64,000 nucleotides of DNA from NCBI GenBank assembly GCA_032358255.1, contig JAULBX010025120.1, forward strand, positions 1-64,000, read 5' to 3'. Every line of letters begins with the position of its first letter. Position 1 is the first letter of the stretch. Of this stretch, positions 36,901 to 47,066 are shown piece after piece. The stretch comes from Heterotrichella gracilis (taxonomy: Eukaryota > Sar > Xanthophyceae > Tribonematales > Xanthonemataceae). The notes under the pieces were generated by a model. That model made no database searches. It was given only the letters and a program-made list of their open reading frames with translations, and was not told the DNA's origin. A program made the translations under genes and the position numbers.

Positions 36901-36934
36901 GTAAAAGAACACACATTAATGTGTGTTCTTTTAC
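36901..36934. repeat. 34-bp perfect palindrome
   Basis: Arms GTAAAAGAACACACATT and its exact reverse complement, no loop. It lies in the divergent spacer between GET1 and the next gene, preceded by CTTTTT. No flanking direct repeat is visible. Confidence 0.97.
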
Positions 36935-37232
36935 CTGCCCGCTTCACATTCAAAGGGGAGGAAAACTGCCCCTGAGTTGGAAGCCCAGTAAAGCAGTGGA
37001 AGCCAGCGCAATTGGGCTATAGCTGGCTCCACAACACGCTCATAGCTCTTACAGGCCTATTGGTATATCTCACGCACCCCATCTGCACCTGTGAGAGCAG
37101 TTCCTTGCAGCCCATCAGGCTCCTTGTGCCGTCAGAGGCTGAACCGTAAGCGTGCCTGTAAATTCCTTGGAAGGTCTTCGCTGCCTCATATTTTGGACCC
37201 ACTGTCCCATAACGCCTGCACTCTTCGTTTTG

Positions 37233-38452
37233 ATGGCATCCTGCCCGGTCACCGGTGTCGAATTTGCGCTGCTGAAGTGCCCTTTTCTGCACGCTGTGTC
37301 GCAAACCAATGGCGAGGAGTTTGCCCGCCATGTGGCGCTGCAGCCCTTCCAGTCAGCCTCAAGAAGGCCAATTTTCGAGGAGGAAGACGTCAGCATAGAA
37401 ACAACCGTCAGGCTGTTCCACGGGAGGGGTGGCATCGTTCCATTGGAGAAGTTTTCAGGGCCAGCGACGTGTCCCTTCTCAAGGGGAGCTTGCGCTGGTG
37501 AAACCTCCTCACCTTTCAACGTGGCGCCCACACCGAGCGTTCCACAGGGCTTCAACAGCTCCCCATCCACCGCCAGTCCAACACGCGCTGTGCACCCTCT
37601 TGCCACGGCAACAGCTTCCATCAGCCTGTCTGGTTTCAACTTCCTGGTAAGGCCCGCATGCGCTGTTGCCATTCCTTGCTTGGAACTGTGAGTGAATAAC
37701 CATGTCTGAACACTTATCCCTTGCTTTTGCAGCCTGGTCCAGATGGGTTCCTTAGGAAGCTACGGCAGCGGAGGAAGCAGCTGGATGCAAAGAAGCAGAA
37801 CGCTGCCAAGAACAAGCCACCTTCCAACCCGCCTTCCAGCTCCTCTGCAGCAACCTCCTCCCAGACCATACTAACCTCGCAGCCCTCTAATCTGCCCAAG
37901 GGCAAGTGCCCGATGCGGAAGTTCATCGAGCCTCTGGGAGGCCTGATCCCCTTGTCAGCCGCAGGCAAGCTGCAGTGCCCATCAGTGATCATACAGGCCC
38001 GAGCAGCGCTGGCCAAAACAAAGGCTGTGAGGGAGCTCCGCCCCAAGGCCCTGGCGGTCAAGATGGTATCCATTGGCACAGTGACCACAGCCGTCAACCT
38101 TCCCTTTGGGGCCTGGCGGGAGCATGTGGAGAAGTTCTCGCCAGCCTGGTTTGTGGCCATCCACGCCTCCATCCCCTTCATCGCCATGCTGCGGAAGGCC
38201 GTCCTGATGCCCAAGTGGGCCATGGTGATGACCATCGCTGCGGCAGTGGTGGGGCAGGTGGCAGGGTCACGGCTGGAGCGCCTGCGCTTGCAGCAGGCCC
38301 AGGCACCAGTGCTGTCTCGCTCCCCAGTCAGTTGCAGCCCCGGGTCTGTGGAAGCCGCAATGGAAGCTGCGCAGGCACAGGATATGGCCCAGCTCCACAG
38401 GTTCCAGCGCAGCTCGCAGCTGCAGGTTCCAGCAATGGCTGCAGCCCACTGA
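37233..38452 (+). CDS. Conserved plant/algal membrane protein of unknown function
   Basis: Two exons, 37233-37646 and 37733-38452, phase 0, 377 residues. The N-terminal half is polar and Ser/Pro/Thr-rich. The C-terminal half has the conserved core CPSVIIQARAALAKTKAVRE, VSIGTVTTAVNLPFGAWREH, FSPAWFVAIHASIPFIAMLR and PKWAMVMTIAAAVVGQVAGS, with two or three hydrophobic helices. I recall similar unnamed proteins in land plants and algae, but no function. It ends in a Gln/Ser-rich tail. An earlier in-frame Met at 37152 exists; 37233 is chosen because the preceding codons look like UTR. Confidence 0.8.
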
Positions 38453-39260
38453 TGGGGCGTACTAAGCCGGGCGGGGGTGGGGTACGAGGGATCCGGGTTT
38501 GCAGCCTGGATCGGCATGGTTGTATGATATTTTTGGCTTTGCTGAGCAAAGTAATACTAGCAGTAGTGAGTGGTTTGAGCTATGCAGCTTTAGACTGATA
38601 TTTTGGACTGTGCACTGTGCATGAGCAATAGTAGTGAGAATCCCTGTCAACTTGCAAACCTTTGTGCAGATAATTTGTGGGTTTGACGTCCTGCTTTGAA
38701 CTTTGTACACATCCACCAAAGGGTGGTGACAATCGCACTTAGTGATCCAATAATAGTACTACACACGCTGTACCCAACAAGTCCTGCCAGCAAGCTCCGC
38801 CTTGTGTGTGGCTACGCTTCAAGCCACCAAATAATTTCATGCGCAGTGTCAGCTGCTTTTGTTTTGATACTGACTCAGCAATGTTTACAAATAACAAAAC
38901 AGGCAAGGCAGAATGTGCTTATCCATCTGGCCACGATTGTGCAGTGCCGCATTGAACGGCAATGCCATAATAAACAGTGTCGCAGGGCACGCATGCAGAT
39001 GTGACCTCGGCTCAAGGCCAAGTGGTGCATCCATGTTCGCTCTGTGCTTTACATGGGGTACAAGGGGCCTCCAATCAATGCAATTCTTGTCAAAAGCCAA
39101 CCACTTTGGTCCCTACGCTACTGAATGCTCAGACTGACAAGGTGTCTGCCACTGTGCATTTCCCTTCTTGTCTTTCAACAAAATCTAAATACCAATGCAG
39201 CCCTGCCACATTTCTTCAAGACAGCTTCAAACCGTTCATGAACTTGATGAAGGGGCGGCA
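38453..39260. other. Intergenic region between convergent genes
   Basis: 3' UTRs of the conserved membrane protein and of NCA1. No gene recognised. Confidence 0.45.
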
Positions 39261-42200
39261 TCAAGGCACCGGTGCATCAAGCTGGACGCCCCCCACCGCC
39301 TCCACCGCCTGCTGCCCCTCCACAAACCCTACCAGAGTGTTCAGCTTGGCCACCAGTGCCGGGGGCGATGCTGCCCACCCAGGCGCACCCCTCACCTCGT
39401 CAGCCATCTGCATCAGCAACACAGCCCACAAGGTCACAGCAAGCACATGCTGTACCCCCAGAACAGGGCTGGTAATATTAAACACCATCAGCCCGAGCCC
39501 ATCAATCACGCCGACAGCAGCCTACCGCGCTTCCTTGCCAGCCACCACCCCCGCATGGGTACTCAGTACCCATACGCATGCACACGTCACCACCGCAACT
39601 GCACACACACCAGCACGCACACATCCACCACCGCACGCATACCCCCACCAGCCACATGCGTGCACCCCCGCCCCACCTTGAGCGCCGCATCAAACAGCTC
39701 CGCCGCCTCCCCCTTAACCCCCACCCCCCCCACCACATCAGCCACCTTGACCAGCGCAACCACCACATCCACCTGTTGCGAGGGGGTGGCGCCGCCCCCC
39801 GCCGCCCCCACCAGGCGCTGCCGCACAGCCAGCGCCGCTCGGTAGTGGTGGACGGCGGCTGGGAGGTCGCCGGCCCAATACCTTGCATCGCCCAGCTTGC
39901 CTAGCGTGACTGACAGCGCGTGCTGTGCCTGTGGGTTGGGAGGAGGTGGGTGGGGTGGGTGGGGGTGGCAGGGGTTGTGCGATTTTGGTTGATGTGCCTG
40001 GTACCAGGAATATCACCAGCATGTAGCCCCACTCAATCCCCCCCCCACCTCGGGCCCCCAGTATGGGTCGTGCAATGGCCAAGTGCTGGCAGACGTTTTG
40101 CAGTATAGAATGGGGTGCCCCTGCTTCCATGCCTGTGTGTGAAGCCATGTGCTACATCAAGTTGATGCACGATGACGGTGGCACATACCCAGTGTTCGCT
40201 AGCATGCAATACCCACAGTTCGAACACCGTACTTCCCAAACCTCGCAACCCTCACCTCCGCGTCACCCTCCCCAGCCGCCTCCAGGTGCTCCGCACTCTC
40301 CTTGTACTCCCCCTCCGCCCCCTCCCCGTCACCCCCCTGGCGCAGGCAGTCCCCCAGCGTACCGCACACCACGCCCAGCTGGCAGCACAGCTGGGGGGAG
40401 GGGGAGGGGCCATGTGCCGCCAGGTCATGTGCCAGCTCAGCCTTGCAGCGGCGCAGCCTACATGGGGAAGGCGGCGAGGTTGTTGGCATCGCATTTTTGC
40501 AGAATTGGGTGTTGGCAGTGCATGCACACCCTCTCAGATCATGCTGGTCCACACATCCATACTTGCAAATGAGCTTGTGGTCATTGGAGGGCGCATGCCA
40601 TGGAACATCAGCACGTATGATGCACACTTCTCTATACGCGCCCAGTAAGCAAATCATGACATAAGCTGCATATGCCACATCCTGACCCGTTGCACATCCC
40701 ATCGCATTGCCCACATTATATCACTGTATGTTTATCGTGCAGCAATCATGGGCCTTGGCGAGCCCACCATGTGCATGCACATGCCCAATGCGACATGGTG
40801 TAAGGCCCCACAACCCGACCCCCACCCACCACCCACCCACCTGTCGACCGCCGCCTCCCTGTTCCCCCCTGCCATTGCCCTCAGCCCCAGCTGCAGGAAG
40901 AAGGATGCCTTGCCACGCTGCTGCCCGGAGGGGCCAGGTACCTGAGAAAGCCACCAACATTTTGGGTGGATTCTACGGGGTGGATGCTCATGTAAAATTG
41001 CACAGGCCTCATTGGCAACCCTGCATGCACCGCTTTCTTTGCCATTTTCCAAGCAAAGACAACACAGGCGTACCTACAATTGGTAAATTGCCATTCTACC
41101 AACACATGGCATGTGGTACAGTCCTGCATGCATACCCCTTGCACATGCCGCAAGCGGACACAGCACAGGCAAGGCTACAGCTCTGACTGCCCCACACACA
41201 GGGAACTCAAAGCATGACATATTATTCCCCTTCCATCCCCCCACCTGCTCCTCCGCCTGCCCCCCATCCAGCTCCCACAGCGTGCGGGTGCTGCTGTGCG
41301 CCTCAATGAACGCGTCAACGGCGCCTGCAGGTTCAAAGTTAAGGGTTTAGGAGAGAGGTGCAAAGCTTGGGTTGCTGTGTGCGGCCCCAAAAACATGTCC
41401 ACGGGCCTTGCTGTTGGGCGGTGCAAGCGAGTGCATACGGTTTCATTCAGGGTTTAAATGCGGAGCACATACGTGCGTGCTGTATCAGCTAGGATGCAAG
41501 ACCAAACCTCCTACATTTGCACCTGAGTGCAGGTATGATCCCAGGCGCTTATGCGGTACCAAGACCAACCCCGCTGCAAGCGCAACCAAGCCACTCAAAA
41601 GCACCCCAGACTGACCTTGTAATTCGTGGTTTGGCTGTGTGCTCTCTATATCCGCCCCGCACTTTGGGCAGTCCCTGAGCCTTGCTGCGCAACCGCCGCA
41701 GAAGCTGTGGCCGCAGCTGGTGGTGCAGCAGTTGTGGAACAGCGCCTTGCACACAGGGCAGTGCATGGCGGTGAGGACGTGGGTGTCGGAACCCCCAAAC
41801 CCCAAGGGGCACTTGGAAGGGGCGCTGGCAGGCAGTGCCGTGGGTGAGCTGTCAGCCTGTGGGGAAAGTGCTGTTGTTTCAAGCGTTGGAGAGGCAGGAA
41901 TTTCTGCACGTGTTGCGGGCTTGCGGGGGCAGACAAAACCTTGGAGGACAGGCCTTCTGGACTTCGCAGCCGCAGCCTCGCTACAAACGTATTTTAAGAG
42001 GATGTGCAAAGAGTTGTGTCCCGTCCAGTATTTTGTGTTGGTATAGGACTGCCACAAGTGCTGCTCATATCTACCTGCTCATCTGGTTGGCTGCCTTCTT
42101 CTCCCTTGCTGCTGAACCCTTGGTGCCTCACGAAGGGGCAACGTGGCGGTGCAACGCCATGCTGTGTGTCCACGCCACTGCTCTCAGTCAAGCCCTGCCC

Positions 42201-42359
42201 ATTCGAGCCTTGCAAAGCAGAGGTGGCGGTCAATCCCTGCAGGCTTGGGGGAGCAGCGGTTCTGCCTGTGAAAGGGCACCCACCACCTTCTACCTTGCCG
42301 GTGGACGCTGGCGTTTGGTCCACTGCGTTGGCGAGGGCCCGGTGAAACGGGCAGCTCAT
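39261..42359 (-). CDS. NCA1: NCA1-like catalase chaperone (RING-type zinc finger plus TPR)
   Basis: In Arabidopsis NO CATALASE ACTIVITY 1 keeps catalase folded and active. Seven exons: 42075-42359, 41616-41976, 41245-41324, 40841-40941, 40256-40457, 39677-39928 and 39261-39407, all in phase, 475 residues. The N-terminus carries spaced CPF motifs (MSCPFHRALA, GGCPFTGR, PRCPFVRH) and KCPLGFGG, as in plant NCA1. A C3HC4 finger follows (CPVC ... TSCGHSFCGGC ... DCPKCGADIE). Later exons give TPR-type helices, LCCQLGVVCGTLGDCLRQGG with EYKESAEHLE and HALSVTLGKLGDARYWAGDL with VHHYRAALAVRQ, then SQQVDVVVALVKVADVVGG, aligning in order with plant NCA1. The exon-2 acceptor (after ...TAGCGAG) was chosen because it alone restores phase. 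Confidence 0.85.
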
Positions 42360-42998
42360 TGTAACGGCCGCAGTAGGACGTCCTTGGACGTGACCACCAA
42401 ACGAACCTGTCAGTCTGAAATGCCGGAAACTGTGGGCGAACAAGGTGGGCGGATTGAAAAGCTGCTACTCTGTTAGAACGGAGCCAAATGGATGGTTGCC
42501 GTGCTGTTTGAACGTTTTTGCTTCCTGCAGTTGCTTTTGAAAAACGTTGCAGTCAAAAGCTTTTCATATATATGCATGCATTGCCCCCCCACCTCGTTCG
42601 AGCGCTCTGAAACCAAGACTTGACTGGCGAGTTCAGTGACTTCAGTCCAATCGGTTAACCCTTGTGAGCGTTTATCAGGCGCATAGCAACTGGTGTAAGA
42701 CGTTGTACAGCCAAGGTATGTCCTCGCAAAGCAAGGCTATTTCGCTTACTTTACTCAATTTCATTTGCATGCATGTAAACGACATTGCAGCTGGTCCCAA
42801 GCGTTTGTTTTGCCGAAAGCTGCGTCCTGACCACTATGAACGAGCCCTTCAGGTTGCTACTGATATTTTTGTGAAGAAGCGGTTACTGCTTTGGTTGTTG
42901 GCAAAGGTGCCCCAACAGCAGACAGTCGGAAGCACCGGCTATTTGTTTGGTATGTGGGCGTGGCCTGGCCCAAGGACTTGCTTTCTTCTCATGCACCG
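42360..42998. promoter_or_regulatory. Divergent spacer NCA1 / FSH hydrolase
   Basis: Should contain both promoters and the FSH 5' UTR. A TATATATGCATGCATTG element sits near 42568-42585. No further exon supported. Confidence 0.3.
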
Positions 42999-45728
42999 AT
43001 GTAAGTCTGCACCAGGTATAAGTTAGAATAACCTTGTGGGCCAGTGGCCTTGTGCTCGCAATCCAGTTCATGCATGCATGCACCCCACTGTTGCTATAAT
43101 CCAAGACACTCAGCTCTCCAATGCTACTCGCACTTGTCCATTGTCCGCGTGGCCTGCTGCTGCCTCATTTCTGGACGTTCCTCTGGTGTGCACTTTCCTA
43201 AGCCGTGGGAAGTGCCCAGCGGCATTACTGTGGTTACCTAACCTATTAGGTTACCTGGCAGTGCCGCGCCTCCTGGGCTGTAGTCCCTTATGAGCAGTGC
43301 TGTTACACCAGTGTGCATTGTTTGCAGGAACAAGGTCGTGCGGCGTCTGTCAGTGATCTCAGGCACCAAGCTATCGCCAAAGGCACAGCCCAAAATGCAG
43401 ACCCCCAAGCTCAAGCTGCTGGCCCTGCACAGCTTCAGGACAAGTGCAGCCATTTTCAAACAGCAGGTGAGCCTCTTGTGGTACCCGGTGCAGGCCTTTC
43501 TGCACGCAAACCTTGCCTCGTGGTATCTGGTGCAAGGGCGACCCGCAGCGGGACTGAGGGTGGGTTGCTCTGTGCAGATGCAGCGCGCAGGCCTGGATGT
43601 AGCCCTGGACGACCTGGTGGACATTGTAAGTGTATAACGCAATGCACGTACTGCCAATATCTGCAATTATTTTTTCGCCGCCAGGCAATGAAAGGTTTAT
43701 GGCGAATCGCCTGCCGGTTAACGCAAACGCTGTGATTAATTGGACCAGTAGTGACAAACTCTGCTGGCCATAGGTGTATTTGAATGGCGCAATGGAAGCG
43801 TCAGGGGAGCCCATGGCTGACGTGAAAGGGTTCTTTGAGGGGCCTTACTTTGAGTGGTGGAACGCATCCAAGGCAAGTTGCTCAACCGGCACCACTGTCC
43901 ACGTGCCGAGAGGGTGTTTTCATGGCTTGCTAATGGGCCAGCTTTCATGCCTAGCTGATGGGCCAGCTTTCATGCCATCCCCATCCTGATCGCACCTCTG
44001 AGGCTCTGTGTCTTGGCTCTAGGATGAGAACGGCAATTACCAATACCTGGGAGTAGGGCGCGCCTTTGCGTACGTGTCAGACTTCATCCGGCAGAACGGG
44101 CCGTTTGTTGGGCTCATGGGATTCTCGCAGGTGTGGCAAACCTTGCATGTTGTCATTGCATGTCGACCTGTCCGCTCCTGGTTGTGGTGATGACACAAAA
44201 TGTGTATTTAGTACAAATTGGAGTTAGTTTATACATAATTATTAAAGATGAAATTTTATTGATCATTATGATTCATTGTAAATATTTTGATTAAGGGCAA
44301 AATGCCCAGTTGAAAGGCGATGCTACTCATTGCAGCGTGCAGTTGCACACCGCCCTCACTTTACCCTGGTATCTATTTGCACAGGGCAGCATCTTAACGA
44401 GCATTCTGGTGAGCCTACACCAACAGGGCAAATTCATGCAGGTAAAGGGATGCCACACATCTGACATTACCACCCAGTCACATGGACATATTCTCAGGCC
44501 AAATGAATAGCATGCAAGGGGCTTGCCATGGCCATGTCGATGCACCAACAGGACATGAAGGAGATGTGTGACACGTGCTGCCGGCATTGCTTTGCAGGGC
44601 GATCAATTTGTCAAGTTCTGCATCTTGTTTGCTGGCGGCAAGTCGCGTGAGGCGGACCATGCCTGCCTATACCAGGAGCAAATACGCACGCCCTCAATGC
44701 ATATTGTGGGGGAGAAGGATTTCCTGAGGGAGGTGAGGGAATGGGCATCTCATCCGTTTTCTTTACCTTTTTGTGTGGGTTTGTGTCCACAATTCAGAGT
44801 GCATTTGCAACCAAGAGCAATTGCAACAATGGGCCCGTGAGCCGAGCACCGGCTCATGCTCCACATGGTACCTGTTCATGCGATACATATCCTGCAGCAG
44901 ATCATACCTGGAATCAGTACATATCATACGAATGAATGATGGTGATCGCCCACCATACATCATGTATGCATAGCAGCCAGGGCTTTTTCTGAGATGACCC
45001 TGTGCCCCGCATGCGCAGCGGTCCCTGGAGCTGGCCGAGTGCTTTGCAAACCCCGTGGTCATCATGCACCCCAGAGGTAGGGCAATGCTGACCATGCACC
45101 CTAGGGGTAGGCCAATGCTGATCATGCACCCTAGGGGTAGGACAATGCTGATCATGCACCCTAGAGGTAGGGCAATGCTGACCATGCACCCTAGGGGTAG
45201 GCCAATGCTGACCATGCACCCTAGGGGTAGGGCAATGCTGACCATGCACCGTGAGGTGGGCAAGCTTGTGGATGTGCACCAAGATGGAGGGCTGGCATGG
45301 GGCGGGGTAACTGGTTTTGTAAGTCACGTGAAAAAGCTGGCAGGATAGCATGGTGCCCACGCATGTTGTATTGGTGAGCAGCTGCGCGTGGCGCCTGCAC
45401 ACTGCAACCACTTTCCCCCTTGAAGGCAGGTGCGTGCTGCGTGGTGGACCCACACAGCATACCTGCGCTGCCTGCACAGCTTGCATGCTGCATGGTAACG
45501 CTTGGCATGCCCGCTCCATGGGTCATGAAGCAAGAGGTGCTTGCATGAGGACACGTGCGTGGAAGCACTGCATTCACCCACCAGCCAGCATACCGGTGCA
45601 TGCCTCTTGGAACCAGTCTAAAAGATAGCCCTTTCCACACAGGCCACGTGATCCCGGCGCTCACTGGGGATTCGCTTGAGCAACTGCGCTCATTCCTAAT
45701 TTCACAGAGGCAGGAGGCAGCGTTGTGA
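42999..45728 (+). CDS. FSH1-type serine hydrolase (alpha/beta hydrolase)
   Basis: Small alpha/beta hydrolase of the FSH/OVCA2 family. Exons: ...-43000, 43328-43466, 43578-43625, 43774-43872, 44023-44130, 44385-44441, 44598-44732, 45019-45076 and 45643-45728, all in phase. Family marks are KLKLLALHSFRTSAAIFKQQ, DIVYLNGAMEASGEP, FFEGPYFEWWN, VGLMGFSQGSILTSILV (nucleophile Ser in GFSQG, intron right after the Gln), HIVGEKDFL (Asp) and RGHVIPALTGDS (His), completing the triad. The initiator is probably an ATG split by intron 1 (AT|G, donor GTAAGT), giving 243 residues; the alternative is Met at 43395 (221 residues). Intron 43873-44022 has a GC donor (AAG|GCAAGT). The exon ending at 45076 is followed by a 33-bp repeat array. 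Confidence 0.88.
45064..45255. repeat. 33-bp tandem array copying the end of an FSH exon and its donor
   Basis: About six and a half units of ATGCACCCTAGGGGTAGGxC AATGCTGAxC follow one another; the first contains the real exon end (ATGCACCCCAGAG|GTAGGG). Every unit repeats a GGTAGG donor-like site. The 33-bp period is in frame, so read-through would add repeats of MHPRGRxMLxx. Confidence 0.95.
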
Positions 45729-45758
45729 TGGCCAGTGACTCAGAGTGATTGGTGACGG

Positions 45759-45811
45759 CAGGGGTGTTAATATATAAACCAGGATCCCTGGTTTATATAT
45801 TAACACCCCTG
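45759..45811. repeat. 53-bp near-perfect palindrome with 7-9 bp flanking direct repeats
   Basis: Arms of 25 bp (CAGGGGTGTTAATATATAAA CCAGG and its exact reverse complement) around a 3-bp centre. The palindrome is flanked by GTGACGG on both sides, or GGTGACGGC if one arm base is counted as flank. It starts 30 bases after the FSH stop codon, so it lies in the 3' UTR and would form a long RNA hairpin. It resembles a minimal fold-back insertion with target-site duplication. Confidence 0.9.
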
Positions 45812-47066
45812 GTGACGGCTAGGGAGTGATTAATGATGGCAAGTGAGTGGATCGGTGAGGTGGTTGCTGCACCTCGCCCTACAGGAATAAAATCCTACAG
45901 TAGAAAAGGCCACAGTCGCAAGGAGGTAGTTACGCTAAGCCATCGCTGGGGTCTCAAGTAGAGTAATTATGGCTGCTTGCAATCCCGCGTGGCAGCCTGC
46001 GGACTTATCGACTGCTTTACAAAGTTCCTCGTGTGGTGTATTCAAGCACACAATGTGGGGTGCCGCCACTGGGCCAGCTATGCGGCAATGATGTACATGT
46101 ACTAACAGCATTCCAAACCGTCAGATGTACTATCAGCATGGAGCATGGTCCCTGTGGGTTGCCTCTCGTGTAGCAGAACGCGTGAATATTAAAGTTTGAC
46201 CTCCAAATTGCGGTGATGCCATTTTGCAGTTTTGAACCCAACTCTTACGTTTGCCACCAATTTGTTTCCTTTTTCTGCCAAAATACAGGTTCTGCAACGC
46301 TCAGTGAATGCTTGCCGTAATGATTTTCCACTGCAATCCTCCTGCTGGTTGGTCATTGTCAAGCATTGTCAACAGAATCATCTTGACCCTCCATTGCGCA
46401 TTGCCAATTTGTAAATTGTAACAAATACATTTGACCAACTGTAAGTGACAATATGCCATGGCGCAAACTTGAACAAATGTTCATGAATGTGCGCGCCCTG
46501 TGAATATGGTCGTGAGACTGCATGCATACAGCATGGCTCAAGCCTAAGGCTGTTGACAAATTGGAAAGAAATCAAGATAGAAAAGATTTGCAAAGCCTTT
46601 GCGCGGCGCTTTGAACTGCAGTGATCATGATCTTGGGTGATATATATTACATAGACAACATTGGATTGCATATGCGGTATATACTGGACCAGGTGAGCCG
46701 TACCCAGGATTGCGCAAAACCTTAGTAAACTGTCAATGCCATGGCTAATAGCATCAAGCACATATTTAAACTATTTAGTATCATGATTACCATGGAAAGA
46801 AAAACCAGAAAAAACCGTGCTGGTTATGAAATAGTGGTAACTGTGCAATTGAAAATTCATGTCCTAAATCATGACGGTACATATTTTTCGCCGTGATATC
46901 AGGTATATCAGGTCGAGGTTGTAATGATGGTTGAATGCCATCTGCGTGTTCGTTCCTTTTGTTTGGAGTACATTCCTGTCGTCCTACACAGTGTGGCGTC
47001 AAAAGTACTTTTGTCTTCACACCACATAGATTGCACGTCTCGCACCAGGGCTGTATGCCATAAAGT
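45812..47066. other. Intergenic region between convergent FSH and secreted-protein genes
   Basis: AT-richer than average (46380-46450, 46600-46800). No gene recognised; holds 3' UTR sequence from both sides. Confidence 0.45.

Noticed and set aside
45064-45255. 33-bp regular array considered as a CRISPR-like array
   Set aside because: There are no unique spacers between repeats; units are head to tail and derive from an exon end in a eukaryotic gene.
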